DNA of 64,000 nt from the NCBI RefSeq assembly GCF_030062155.1, contig NZ_CP118268.1:95985-159984 (forward strand), read 5' to 3'. Under the pieces are notes generated by a model. It saw only the letters and a list, made by a program, of their open reading frames with translations. It was not told the DNA's origin and did not search any database. Shown here one piece after another: positions 54,676-63,020 of this stretch. A program made the position numbers and the translations under genes. The DNA is from Pantoea sp. Lij88. GTDB lineage: Bacteria; Pseudomonadota; Gammaproteobacteria; Enterobacterales; Enterobacteriaceae. Numbering within the stretch: the stretch's first letter is position 1; every line of letters begins with the position of its first letter.

Positions 54676-55013
54676 GGCTGGCTTCGCTGTGAGAATCCTT
54701 CAGGTGTCATCAGTGCTGTTTTTTCACTGTTTGCGAAATTTGATTCACATTTTTTTAGAGACTTTGAAATGATTTTCAGTGTCCCGATAAATTTGATTTA
54801 CTCCCTTCTGACCGTTATTTATGACCTCTTTTTATTTAACCAATCATCGCCTTTGTGCATATTCTTTTGATGCTGTGACTTTGTGTTTAATTAATCCTGC
54901 TCGCCAGGATGAAATAGAGCGGGCACAATCGGTTGACCGGAACTGATGATCTCAATTCCGGTTAACATATTACAAAGGGTCGATTGTTTTTGATCTGTTT
55001 TCTTTTTTTTATT
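54676..55013. other. Intergenic region, about 340 bases
   Basis: AT-rich and without a gene. It holds an imperfect 11-bp hairpin (54932-54966, GTTGACCGGAA/TTCCGGTTAAC with a 13-base loop) downstream of the Hha-like gene, which may act as its terminator though no T run is present. Confidence 0.4.
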
Positions 55014-55217
55014 TTAGCAAACTAATCGCCAGACCTCTGAAGGGACTTCACTGTAAGTTTCCTTCATTATTAACTCCGCCTTGCGATGATCGTATGCGCC
55101 TTCTAAAGAGGAGAGGTCATCGGAAGGGAGCTTTTTCCGCATATAGCTGGTCACAATTTCAAGAATGTCTGTTGATGGGCAGTTTCTTAACTTATTCAGA
55201 TAATAGACTTTATCCAT
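55014..55217 (-). CDS. Hha/YmoA-family nucleoid modulator, 67 aa
   Basis: Size and sequence fit Hha/YmoA: MDKVYYLNKLRNCPSTDILE opening, AYDHRKAELIM centre and PSEVWRLVC ending all match the family pattern (YLMRLRRC, AADHRLAELTM, PSSVWKFI in Hha). These proteins bind H-NS and increase its silencing of AT-rich acquired DNA. A conserved Cys is present near residue 13. It lies beside AT-rich gaps and near the fimbrial/secretion block, the type of locus H-NS/Hha represses. There is no tomB-like partner gene next to it, so this may be an additional copy. Confidence 0.85.
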   Translation of the reverse strand: MDKVYYLNKLRNCPSTDILEIVTSYMRKKLPSDDLSSLEGAYDHRKAELIMKETYSEVPSEVWRLVC

Positions 55218-55446
55218 AATGATTTGATTTAACCTTTAGAAATGATCTGATACGCGGTCTTAACTTTAATTAAGCTGACTCGCAGTGATATCAATGTCGT
55301 CAGGAAAATCACAGTGATCCTGACTACAGATATATTTTTATCCTTACGCATCGGATGTGTTCAGCGGCGCATGACCGTCTCTGACGCTTTACTTTTCCGG
55401 CCACGCGAAAGGTTACTTACTCCATGCTTTCGCCAGGGGAGTTGGT

Positions 55447-55893
55447 TTATGTGTTTGATTTATCATTAATTTTAATCTCTCTGACCTTATCCCATATCAG
55501 ATTGAACAGATACGTATAAATCAGGAAAAAGATGACCAGTCCACATTCCAGCTTAAGCGCTGAGAACAGCGTAATATCCAGCCACCAGGCAGCAAAGGGG
55601 ATCAGCAGGAATAACAGGCCAGCCTCAAACATAATGGCGTGCAGGCATCTTACCCGCCAGTCTTTTTTAAATCCCTTCTGTCGTTGAATCCGGTCAAACA
55701 TCAGGTTGAACAGATAGTTCCAGCCCATAGCCAGCGTCGATGATACCACGGTTAACAGTGCTGATTGTGCTGGGGCAGCGGAAGCCATAATAATCAGGAT
55801 AATAAAAGCCAGAATATTTGCGGCGACCTCAAAAACAATTGCGTGCAGCACTCTCTCTTTAGTACTACGAACCGGAGGTAGATGGTTTTGCAA
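55447..55893 (-). CDS. PACE-family efflux transporter, 148 aa
   Basis: A four-helix inner-membrane exporter of the proteobacterial antimicrobial compound efflux family (AceI-like), exporting biocides such as chlorhexidine or short diamines. Two tandem transmembrane-pair repeats each open with a conserved Arg-x-x-HAI-x-FE motif (ERVLHAIVFE near residue 13, RCLHAIMFE near residue 86). Each is followed by a helix ending in NYLFNLMFD or TYLFNLIWD. The conserved Glu in HAIxFE is the likely proton site. Length is right for the family. No regulator gene is adjacent in divergent orientation. Confidence 0.9.
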   Translation of the reverse strand: MQNHLPPVRSTKERVLHAIVFEVAANILAFIILIIMASAAPAQSALLTVVSSTLAMGWNYLFNLMFDRIQRQKGFKKDWRVRCLHAIMFEAGLLFLLIPFAAWWLDITLFSALKLECGLVIFFLIYTYLFNLIWDKVREIKINDKSNT

Positions 55894-56448
55894 GCTATGC
55901 TCTCATCGATTAGTCATGCTCCGTTGGCGGTGTGGGACATTTAATACCCGTCCGCCGTTCACTCTGCTTATATTATGCGCGATGCGGAATGCTTTTTAAA
56001 TCGATGAGAATTTATCACTACCCTGTCCGAAAGTGAAAATGTAACGGGAGCCGGATAATAAAAAAGCTGGTCAGGTTTGATATTTATCAACTCTCATTCA
56101 AAACCGGCTTTAACCGATATTCGCATTAGCGTAGTCGTATCCGGATTGCTCTGACCCTATCGCTCAATGCCGACGGTTGCCCGATGGCCAGGCCTGCCTC
56201 TGTTTCCATTTCAGTACGGCAGCTGTCAGACGGATTCAGGGCGATGATAGCAACTCTTTCAATCAGCGAAACTTTAAAACACGAAATGCATGATATATAG
56301 ATTTATGTTTCATTATTTAGATAAATATCAGACCTTGGTGCTGAAAGTGGGGCTTGCTGCAGTTTATGATCGTATGTGAACGCTTGCAGGTGGAGTGCGT
56401 TGATCGAGGTTGCGGGGCCGGAGGCAGGGGGTTATAAAGCTGCCGGTT
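55894..56448. other. Intergenic region, about 550 bases
   Basis: Between the PACE gene start and the end of the LacI-family gene. It should hold the PACE promoter. A 144-codon frame crossing from 56410 on the plus strand is a shadow of the LacI gene. No RNA gene, repeat or regulator seen. Confidence 0.4.
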
Positions 56449-57459
56449 TCACACCCCGTTCTCAGCGGTGTAAATCATAAAATTCACTTTCCCGCTGAGA
56501 TACTCATCGGGCTTCACCCCCTGTTCCAGATAGTTCAGTATCAACTGCAGGGCGAGCTGGGCATGCTGTCGGGTATTTTGATCGAGCGTCAGGGCAACAC
56601 TCTGCTGCGCCATCAGGGTTCGGGTCGTGTCGTAAAGTTCATGGGTGATCCAGACACACTGATTGAGCCGCCGGTGCCGTGCCAGTGCCTGCCCAATTTC
56701 ACTATTCCCCAGGCCGGTATTGTAAATTCCCTGCAGATTTCCGCTCTGAATCAGCTGCTTCTCCAGCAGTTTACTGAGTGTGTCGCGATTTTCCTGCGCA
56801 GCCAGAACTTCACGCAGCTGAAGATGAGGAAACCGGCGCGTTAAAAGGTCGCGGAATCCCTCAATGCGCTGACGATGCGCGCTATAGTCCTGATGTCCAC
56901 TGACCATCAACACCTCACCGGGCTGATGCAGCATTTTGCCCATCAGCTGAGCGGCGGTGCGCCCTGCCTGCAACTGATCGATCCCTACATGACAGAGCCG
57001 GGCGGCTCCGGGCAAATCGGTAACCAGTGAAATCACCGGTATGCCCCGTTCCTGACACTGGTGAAGGGCCTCATAAATCGCCGGATGCGCATGGGCAAAA
57101 ACGATCAGTCCCTTGCGTGTCCCGGCGGCCTGACTGATGAGTTTTGCCAGCCGTTCAGGCTGCGCCTCCGGTACAAAAATACGATGCAGGGTTAACCGGC
57201 GATAGCCCAGATGCGTGGCCATCTCCGTAAAATCCTGCGCCAGCTGCTTAAAGAAAAACGAATCGTTGCTGCTCAGCAGCAGTTCTATCTGCCACGGATG
57301 ACGATGCGCCTCAGGCAGGATCCGCTTCAGACCGATTTCCCGGGCTGCCTGCAGCACTCTGTGAACCGTCTCCGGCGCGACGCCGCCACGTTCATTAAGC
57401 ACCCGATCCACGGTTGCCAGTCCGACACCTGCCCGTAGGGCGACCTCTTTCAGCGACAT
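56449..57459 (-). CDS. LacI-family regulator, 336 aa
   Basis: A helix-turn-helix at the N-terminus (MSLKEVALRAGVGLATVDRV, then LNERGGVAPETVHRVLQAA) followed by a periplasmic-binding-protein-like sugar domain (about residues 60-330). ATG 57459 is chosen because GAGGAG lies 6 bases before it; a GTG 24 bases upstream has no site. It is divergent from a Gfo/Idh/MocA oxidoreductase gene across about 110 bases, so the pair probably forms a small sugar- or inositol-responsive unit. The effector is unknown. A 16-bp palindrome lies just upstream of the start. Confidence 0.88.
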   Translation of the reverse strand: MSLKEVALRAGVGLATVDRVLNERGGVAPETVHRVLQAAREIGLKRILPEAHRHPWQIELLLSSNDSFFFKQLAQDFTEMATHLGYRRLTLHRIFVPEAQPERLAKLISQAAGTRKGLIVFAHAHPAIYEALHQCQERGIPVISLVTDLPGAARLCHVGIDQLQAGRTAAQLMGKMLHQPGEVLMVSGHQDYSAHRQRIEGFRDLLTRRFPHLQLREVLAAQENRDTLSKLLEKQLIQSGNLQGIYNTGLGNSEIGQALARHRRLNQCVWITHELYDTTRTLMAQQSVALTLDQNTRQHAQLALQLILNYLEQGVKPDEYLSGKVNFMIYTAENGV

Positions 57460-57471
57460 GCCGATCTCCTC

Positions 57472-57487
57472 TGAGGTAAACACCTCA
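57472..57487. promoter_or_regulatory. Palindromic operator candidate before LacI gene
   Basis: TGAGGT-AAAC-ACCTCA, a perfect 6-bp inverted repeat, lies 13 to 28 bases upstream of the chosen LacI-gene start. It is well placed for autoregulation and, by its position in the divergent gap, control of the oxidoreductase gene. Confidence 0.5.
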
Positions 57488-57567
57488 AAACACCATGCGG
57501 TGAGTGTAAAACGCAGCGTTACTCTGCTGTGGCAGCTTTATACCGGACTATGATGGAGTTCAAATAA

Positions 57568-58581
57568 ATGAATAAAAAGCAACGTGTTGCCCTGCTGGGG
57601 TGTGGCTTCATTGGTGAAGTTCATGCCACGAATCTGCAGGCGCATCCTGCGGTTGAGCTGATGTGGGTCGCGGATGCCGAGCCTGCTCGCGCTGCGGTCT
57701 TTGCGACCCGTTTTGGCGCCCGTGCCGTGTCTGTGACCGAGGCGATAAACGATTCGCAGACCGACATGGTGCTGATCGCCACCGCAACACCGACCCATGC
57801 CGGTTTGCTGGAAGCTGCCGCCCGTGCCGGTAAAGCGATCTATTGTGAAAAGCCGGTCGATCTTTCTCTGGAGCGGGCCCGCACGGCAGTCGCTAATGTG
57901 CTCCCTTACAACGTCCCGGTCACGGTGGGATTTAATCGCCGGTTTGATATCAGTCATCAGCAACTGAAGCAGCAACTCCGGCTGGGTCGGATTGGGCCTG
58001 CAGAACTGATTCAGATGGTCTGCCGCTCATCGGCTATGCCACCGCTGGCTTATCTTCAGGCGTCGGGAGGTCAGATGCGCGATCAGGCTATCCACTTTTT
58101 TGACCTGCTGCGCTGGCTGACGGGAGAGGAGGTGACGGAGGTGGCAGCAATGGGCGCAGCGCTGGCATTGCCTGCGATCGGTGAATCTGGCGACGTGGAC
58201 ACCAGCACGCTGCTTCTGCGACTGCAGAGCGGGGCGCTGGCACAGCTCGATAACACCCGCCGCACCGGCTATGGCTACGATGAACGTATCAGTGTGATGG
58301 GACCGGATGGAATGCTGGAATCGGCCTCTCAGGGTCAGCGTGGCGTCAGCTGCTATCAGGGCGCGCAGATTCAGCAGCCAGGTCTGATGCCCGACTGGTT
58401 CAGCCGGGTACAGCCAACCTATTATGCTCATCTGGATGCGTTTATCCGCTCGCTGAACGGTGAGCAGGTAGACGATCTGCCGGGCCTGGAGGATGGACTG
58501 AAAGCACAGGCGATCGCGGAAGCCGCGGTAATCTCTCTGGCTGAACGGCGCTTCTGTCAGGTGGAACAGCGGCTGTTCTGA
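57568..58581 (+). CDS. Gfo/Idh/MocA oxidoreductase, inositol dehydrogenase-like, 337 aa
   Basis: An NAD(P)-dependent sugar/inositol dehydrogenase. The N-terminal Rossmann motif is VALLGCGFIGEVHA (residues 7-20). It has the family EKP motif (IYCEKPVDLS, about residue 95) and the catalytic DQAIHFFDLL (Asp/His, about residues 171-180). The C-terminal beta-sheet domain follows. It is most like IolG, which oxidises myo-inositol to scyllo-inosose, but no other iol genes are near, so substrate is uncertain. GGAG lies about 10 bases before the ATG. Divergent LacI regulator upstream. Confidence 0.85.
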   Translation: MNKKQRVALLGCGFIGEVHATNLQAHPAVELMWVADAEPARAAVFATRFGARAVSVTEAINDSQTDMVLIATATPTHAGLLEAAARAGKAIYCEKPVDLSLERARTAVANVLPYNVPVTVGFNRRFDISHQQLKQQLRLGRIGPAELIQMVCRSSAMPPLAYLQASGGQMRDQAIHFFDLLRWLTGEEVTEVAAMGAALALPAIGESGDVDTSTLLLRLQSGALAQLDNTRRTGYGYDERISVMGPDGMLESASQGQRGVSCYQGAQIQQPGLMPDWFSRVQPTYYAHLDAFIRSLNGEQVDDLPGLEDGLKAQAIAEAAVISLAERRFCQVEQRLF

Positions 58582-58724
58582 AGCGGCGGGACAGTCTGAC
58601 AAAAAATAATTTTATTTTTATCGAATAGAAACCGGCGCTGAGCTGTTTACCGTATAGCGCCGCGATAGCGGACTGCATCCGGCAGGCTCGACCGCCTGCC
58701 TCACCGCACCGATAAGGATACATT

Positions 58725-59261
58725 ATGACAACGCGTTCGGGTCTTTCCCTGTTTGCTGTTCCGGCCCTGTTGCTGATGCTGCACTCTCCGCTGAGCATGG
58801 CGATGGGCGATAATGACAGTGAGAAAAAAACGCCTGACTGCCCCAAAGGCCAGGTCTATGACAGTCAGACTAAAAGCTGCGTACCTCAGAAGACCAGCAG
58901 GCTGAGTGACGATGATAAAACGCGCTACGCCTATCATCTGGCGAAAAAAGGCGAATATCAGGCGGCGCTGAACCTGCTGGATACGCTGAAAAATCCGGAT
59001 ACCCGCGAAGCCTGGAACTATCGTGGTTATGCCACCCGCAAGCTGGGCCGCACAGACGAGGGGATTGGTTATTATCAGCGCGCCATTGCACTCGATCCCC
59101 GTTACGCTAAAGTGCGGGAATACCTGGGCGAAGCCTGGATGATCAAAGGGCGTCCTGATCTGGCGCGCGAACAGTTAAAAACCATTGCCGGTATTTGTGG
59201 CACAGATTGCGAGGAATATCGCGATTTGCAGGCCGCCATAAATGGCCATCCCGAGGTCTGA
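58725..59261 (+). CDS. Periplasmic TPR-repeat protein, 178 aa
   Basis: A signal peptide (about residues 1-26, ending MSMA) precedes a short Cys-containing segment (DCPKGQVYDSQTKSCVPQ). Three helical TPR units follow (residues about 65-160; AWNYRGYATRKLGRTDEGIG is a clear unit). TPR proteins mediate protein contacts; partner unknown. It ends 21 bases before the likely start of an ECF sigma-factor gene on the same strand, so the three genes (TPR, sigma, anti-sigma) are probably one operon. Confidence 0.8.
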   Translation: MTTRSGLSLFAVPALLLMLHSPLSMAMGDNDSEKKTPDCPKGQVYDSQTKSCVPQKTSRLSDDDKTRYAYHLAKKGEYQAALNLLDTLKNPDTREAWNYRGYATRKLGRTDEGIGYYQRAIALDPRYAKVREYLGEAWMIKGRPDLAREQLKTIAGICGTDCEEYRDLQAAINGHPEV

Positions 59262-59282
59262 TGCGGCAGGGAGGAGCGAAAA

Positions 59283-59798
59283 ATCACTCACAGTGACATC
59301 CGTCAGCATCTTGCGGAGCATCTGACACGGCTCTGGCGCTATGGCTATGTGCTGTCGCACAACCGCGATATGGCAGAAGAGCTGGTGCAGTCAACCTGCG
59401 TTCGCGCGCTGGAACGCAGCGCGCAGTTCACGCCGGGCACACGCATTGATCGATGGCTTTTTTCGATCCTTCACTCCATCTGGGTCAGCGATTTACGGGC
59501 GCGAAAGGTACGGCAGGGGCAGGGATTTGTTGATCCCGATGCGCTGCTGGCCGCAGATAACCCCGCCACCAGCGACGAGAACCGTCATTTCCAGCGGATT
59601 ATGCAGCAGGTGAACGCCTTACCCGAGGCGCAGCGTAATGCGCTGTTTCTGGTTTATGTCGAAGGACTGACCTATCAGGAAGCGGCTGAGACGCTGGCCG
59701 TTCCGATTGGCACCATTATGAGCCGTCTGGCCGCTGCCCGTGCCACGCTGGCAAGGCAGCCGGCAACTTCGCCCGCACCGCAGGAGAAACGGAGATGA
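59283..59798 (+). CDS. ECF-type sigma factor, about 171 aa, non-canonical start
   Basis: A sigma-70-family extracytoplasmic sigma factor: region 2 has NRDMAEELVQSTCVRALERS, region 4 has LPEAQRNALFLVYVEGLTYQ and EAAETLAVPIGTIMSRL. The first canonical start codon in frame (GTG 59349) lies inside region 2 and has no ribosome binding site. The coding pattern (THSDIRQHLAEHLTRLWRYG) continues upstream to an ATC at 59283 that sits 6 bases after a perfect GGAGGAG. So either ATC is used or the start was lost by mutation. It overlaps the anti-sigma gene by 4 bases. Confidence 0.8.
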   Translation: MTHSDIRQHLAEHLTRLWRYGYVLSHNRDMAEELVQSTCVRALERSAQFTPGTRIDRWLFSILHSIWVSDLRARKVRQGQGFVDPDALLAADNPATSDENRHFQRIMQQVNALPEAQRNALFLVYVEGLTYQEAAETLAVPIGTIMSRLAAARATLARQPATSPAPQEKRR

Positions 59799-60580
59799 AC
59801 AGGGACACTTTTATGCCACCGTGGCGCGATGAGGCGATAGTGGCCTGGCTGGATGGTGAGATGACTCCGCAGGAAGCCGCGGAGTTTGAGCAGGCGATGG
59901 CTGAGGATTCCGAACTGGCCGCACGGGTTGAGCAATTCCAGCTCAGCAGTCTCGATTTTGAGCAGGCTTTTGCACCGCTTCTGGACCAGGCACCGCAGGC
60001 CAGAATGGCACAGCAGCTGGCAGCCATACCGGCACCCGCGGCAGTGCCCGCCAAAGGCTACAGCCGTCGGGCACTGATTGCCGCGTCAGTCAGCTTTTTG
60101 CTGGTGGGCAGCGGTATTGGTTTACTGGCAAGACCGTCAGATGATGAGAAAGAGGAAAGCCAGAATATCCGCGATCTGGAAGCGCGTTATATGTCGCTCT
60201 ACAGTGCTGAAACGCTGGCCGATGCGCCTGATGACGCCGCCATACTGCAGCGGGGACTGGACCGTACCCGGCTCGATTTAGGATTGCAGCTGCAGCCGCA
60301 GCAACTGCGTCTGCCAGGGGCTGAACTGAAAATGGTGCGGATCCTGCGCTACGAACGAACCTCCATCGCGCAGATTGCCTGGCTGCATGCGGATTATGGC
60401 CCGATGGCGCTCTGTATCTCGCCTGCGCCACACGACACGAGCCCGATTGCCCGCGAACAGCGCCACGGCATGCAGCTGGCCTGGTGGAAGCGCGACGGCT
60501 ATCAGTATGTGCTGATTGGCCGCAACCCATCCGCCCAGCTGGCTGCCACGGCTGAAGCCTTGCAGACCGCGCTCAGCTGA
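59795..60580 (+). CDS. Anti-sigma factor, membrane-bound, 261 aa
   Basis: Starts within the sigma-factor stop (ATGA overlap), which is the usual arrangement of a sigma/anti-sigma pair. The cytoplasmic part (residues 1-85) opens with WRDEAIVAWLDGEMTPQEAA, a typical anti-sigma domain, but lacks the His-x3-Cys-x2-Cys zinc motif. One membrane helix lies at about 92-111 (IAASVSFLLVGSGIGLL). A periplasmic domain of about 145 residues follows. It would hold the ECF sigma factor inactive until an envelope signal. Confidence 0.85.
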   Translation: MNRDTFMPPWRDEAIVAWLDGEMTPQEAAEFEQAMAEDSELAARVEQFQLSSLDFEQAFAPLLDQAPQARMAQQLAAIPAPAAVPAKGYSRRALIAASVSFLLVGSGIGLLARPSDDEKEESQNIRDLEARYMSLYSAETLADAPDDAAILQRGLDRTRLDLGLQLQPQQLRLPGAELKMVRILRYERTSIAQIAWLHADYGPMALCISPAPHDTSPIAREQRHGMQLAWWKRDGYQYVLIGRNPSAQLAATAEALQTALS

Positions 60581-60614
60581 ACCGGTTCGCCCGGGGCGGA
60601 GACGACGGCAGCAG

Positions 60615-61184
60615 CTACCTGGCCTGCGCGGCTATAGCCAGCGCAATATTGACACGGTCATCAACAACCCCGACCAGTCGGTCCATGTCGAAAGCGGAAC
60701 GGGAGATGGCGGTGGAGGCATGCAGCGCCAGCGAGCGTGACGCCGGGTCAATCATCTTACCGCTGTCCAGCGAGGCCAGCATCACCACTGGGCGGCTGAC
60801 ATTTTTAACCGTTAACACACCAAAAATCCGGAAATTACCGTCACCCAGTGAGACAACCCGGCTGCTCACGAAGTGAATATTCGGGTAACGCTCTGCATCA
60901 AAAAACAGATCGCTCTTCAGTTGCCAGGTTAACAGGCTGTTCGACGCCACCAGCGTTCCTGCCGGAATGGTCACCTCGATATGATCGTCACGATCTTCAT
61001 CGGGATTGAGCGTCAGCGTGCCGGTCACGCCCTGCAGTCGGGCCTGCGAAAAGTCGTGACCAAAAGCACGCCATGAGAGGCCAATCGATGTTTTATCGGG
61101 CGTTATGGCATACGTTACCGGTGCGGCATAAAGCACCGGGGTGAGCAGGGCGAACAGGGTGCATAAACAGGCGGCACGTATCAT
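60615..61184 (-). CDS. YceI-family periplasmic protein, 189 aa
   Basis: A secreted lipocalin-like protein binding polyisoprenoid lipids. The signal peptide (MIRAACLCTLFALLTPVLYA) precedes the family strand pattern: TYAITPDKTSIGLSWRAFGH, then VTIPAGTLVASN, LFFDAERYPNIHFVS and FGVLTVKNVSRPV. ATG 61184 is chosen since the signal peptide starts there; the upstream in-frame start adds 10 extra residues. It is convergent with the anti-sigma gene, 35 bases away. It may belong to the same envelope response, though nothing shows co-regulation. Confidence 0.9.
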   Translation of the reverse strand: MIRAACLCTLFALLTPVLYAAPVTYAITPDKTSIGLSWRAFGHDFSQARLQGVTGTLTLNPDEDRDDHIEVTIPAGTLVASNSLLTWQLKSDLFFDAERYPNIHFVSSRVVSLGDGNFRIFGVLTVKNVSRPVVMLASLDSGKMIDPASRSLALHASTAISRSAFDMDRLVGVVDDRVNIALAIAAQAR

Positions 61185-61214
61185 CACTATTTTTCTCTTT
61201 CTTAGGCAGACCAA

Positions 61215-61882
61215 ACGTTAACGCCTGAAACCGCGATCTTATTCACTTTTTTTAGCCCTGTTTTTACCACACAGGCACAGATAATCTGACGGATATTAAC
61301 TGACTGTCACCAGAGATTCACCAAACTGTCATGATTATCGAAAGGGCGGAACATTAATTACCAACAATATTAAGAATACATTAAGACGATCTTATTACCC
61401 CGTGATTTTCCCGAAATCTGCAGGGCGCTATTTTTGTGGATATGAGGAGGAGATTGTCGCGCTGAATTTAAGTGATAAAAATCATAATGTTAAATTTTAT
61501 TATCAACGGTAAATATTCTTTGGATCGCTCATTTCTGGCCTGATAACAGTCGGCACCTGCTGTTTTTAAACAAAATATCAATAAATCAAAAAGAGTTGAG
61601 GTCAGAATCATTATTAGTCATTTAATAGTGAACTTTTTCGGAAACCCTTAACTCACTCCTCCTTGATTTTATTGTCATTCACGCTATTCATTTAATGTTC
61701 AGTTAAGTTTGATACGGTAGTTTGTATTAGCAGTCCGGTAACCTTAATTCCAGAAAAGGAAAATGTGGTGTCGATAACACCCTGGCCGGACATTGATAAA
61801 TCGCTATTCCTATTCTTTTCCGGCGTTGTGCCTGATTAACAACGCGCGACAGCTTATGGGTTTGATCTGCAGGAGTTTTAGC
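61215..61882. other. Regulatory gap before arn operon, about 670 bases
   Basis: AT-rich, without a convincing gene. A frame opening at 61793 is a non-coding extension of arnB. It contains the PmrA-like box at 61691-61707 and presumably the promoters of arnB and of the divergent YceI gene. Confidence 0.5.
61691..61707 (+). promoter_or_regulatory. PmrA-like box upstream of arnB
   Basis: TTTAAT-N5-GTTAAG matches the PmrA/BasR consensus YTTAAK-N5-YTTAAK at 11 of 12 positions. A GTATTA -10-like element at 61724-61729 is suitably placed. It fits known control of arn genes by PmrAB. Confidence 0.65.
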
Positions 61883-63019
61883 ATGGATTTTTTGCCATTT
61901 TCCCGTCCTTCATTCGGTGATGAAGAACTGGCTGCTGTTAAAGCGGTATTTGACTCTGGGTGGATTACAACCGGCGCAAAATGCGCCGAACTGGAGCAGG
62001 CCTTTGTTCAGCTGACCGGCAACCAGCACGCCATTGCGGTGAGTTCTGCCACAGCGGGGATGCATGTCACGCTGATGGCGATGGGAATCGGGCCTGGCGA
62101 TGAGGTGATTACGCCGTCCATGACCTGGGTCTCGACCCTGAACCTGATCACGCTGCTGGGCGCTACGCCGGTCATGATTGATGTCGATCCTGACAATCTG
62201 ATGGTGACGCCGGAACGGATAGCTCATGCCATTACGCCACGCACCCGCGCCATTATTCCGGTGCATTACGCCGGTGCTCCCGCCGATCTCGACCCCATCT
62301 ATGCGCTGGCTGAACAGCATGGCATCGCCATCATTGAAGATGCGGCTCACGCGGTGGGAACCACCTATCACGAAAAGCCGGTCGGGCATCGTGGCACGGC
62401 GATCTTCTCTTTCCACGCCATCAAGAATATCACCTGCGCGGAAGGGGGCCTGGTGGTGACGGATGACGCCGCTCTCGCCGATCATATCCGCAGTCTGAAG
62501 TTTCATGGCCTTGCAGTGGATGCGTTCGACCGCCAGACCCAGGGGCGTCTGCCACAGGCAGAAGTGATGATGCCGGGCTTTAAATACAATCTGCCCGATA
62601 TCAGCGCAGCCATTGCGCTGGTGCAGCTACAGAAACTGCCGGGCTTTATTGCCCGCCGCCGTGAGATTGCTGAACGCTACCTTGACGCACTGCGCTCGCT
62701 GCCCTTTGAACCGCTGTCGCTGCCCGCCTGGCCCCATCAGCATGCGTGGCACCTGTTTATTATTCGCATTGATGAACAGCGCTGCGGTCTGTCGCGCGAT
62801 GCTTTCATGCAGGCACTGAAGACACGTGATATCGGCAGCGGTCTGCATTTCCGCGCAGCACACACCCACAAATATTATCGCGAGCATTATCCCGATTTAC
62901 GTCTGCCCGCCAGTGAACGTAACAGCCAGCAGATGTGCTCGATTCCGCTGTTTCCGTCCATGACGGATCAGGATGTCGAACGTGTGATTCAGGCTTTACA
63001 TGACATTGCGGGAGCCTGA
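61883..63019 (+). CDS. arnB: UDP-L-Ara4O C-4 aminotransferase
   Basis: A PLP-dependent enzyme, 378 aa, making UDP-4-amino-4-deoxy-L-arabinose, the precursor for aminoarabinose on lipid A (polymyxin resistance). It has the DegT/DnrJ/EryC1 features: substrate loop [15 protein letters not shown], pyridoxal-binding EDAAHAVG and the Lys in [13 protein letters not shown] (about residue 185). ATG 61883 follows AGGAG at 7 bases and begins [16 protein letters not shown] as in ArnB; the upstream in-frame ATG is not supported. It is the first gene of an arn operon; arnC follows directly. Confidence 0.96.
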   Translation: MDFLPFSRPSFGDEELAAVKAVFDSGWITTGAKCAELEQAFVQLTGNQHAIAVSSATAGMHVTLMAMGIGPGDEVITPSMTWVSTLNLITLLGATPVMIDVDPDNLMVTPERIAHAITPRTRAIIPVHYAGAPADLDPIYALAEQHGIAIIEDAAHAVGTTYHEKPVGHRGTAIFSFHAIKNITCAEGGLVVTDDAALADHIRSLKFHGLAVDAFDRQTQGRLPQAEVMMPGFKYNLPDISAAIALVQLQKLPGFIARRREIAERYLDALRSLPFEPLSLPAWPHQHAWHLFIIRIDEQRCGLSRDAFMQALKTRDIGSGLHFRAAHTHKYYREHYPDLRLPASERNSQQMCSIPLFPSMTDQDVERVIQALHDIAGA

Positions 63020-63020
63020 G

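Noticed and set aside
56410..56844. 144-codon frame opposite the LacI-family gene
   Set aside because: Shadow frame; the opposite strand has a full regulator with domains.
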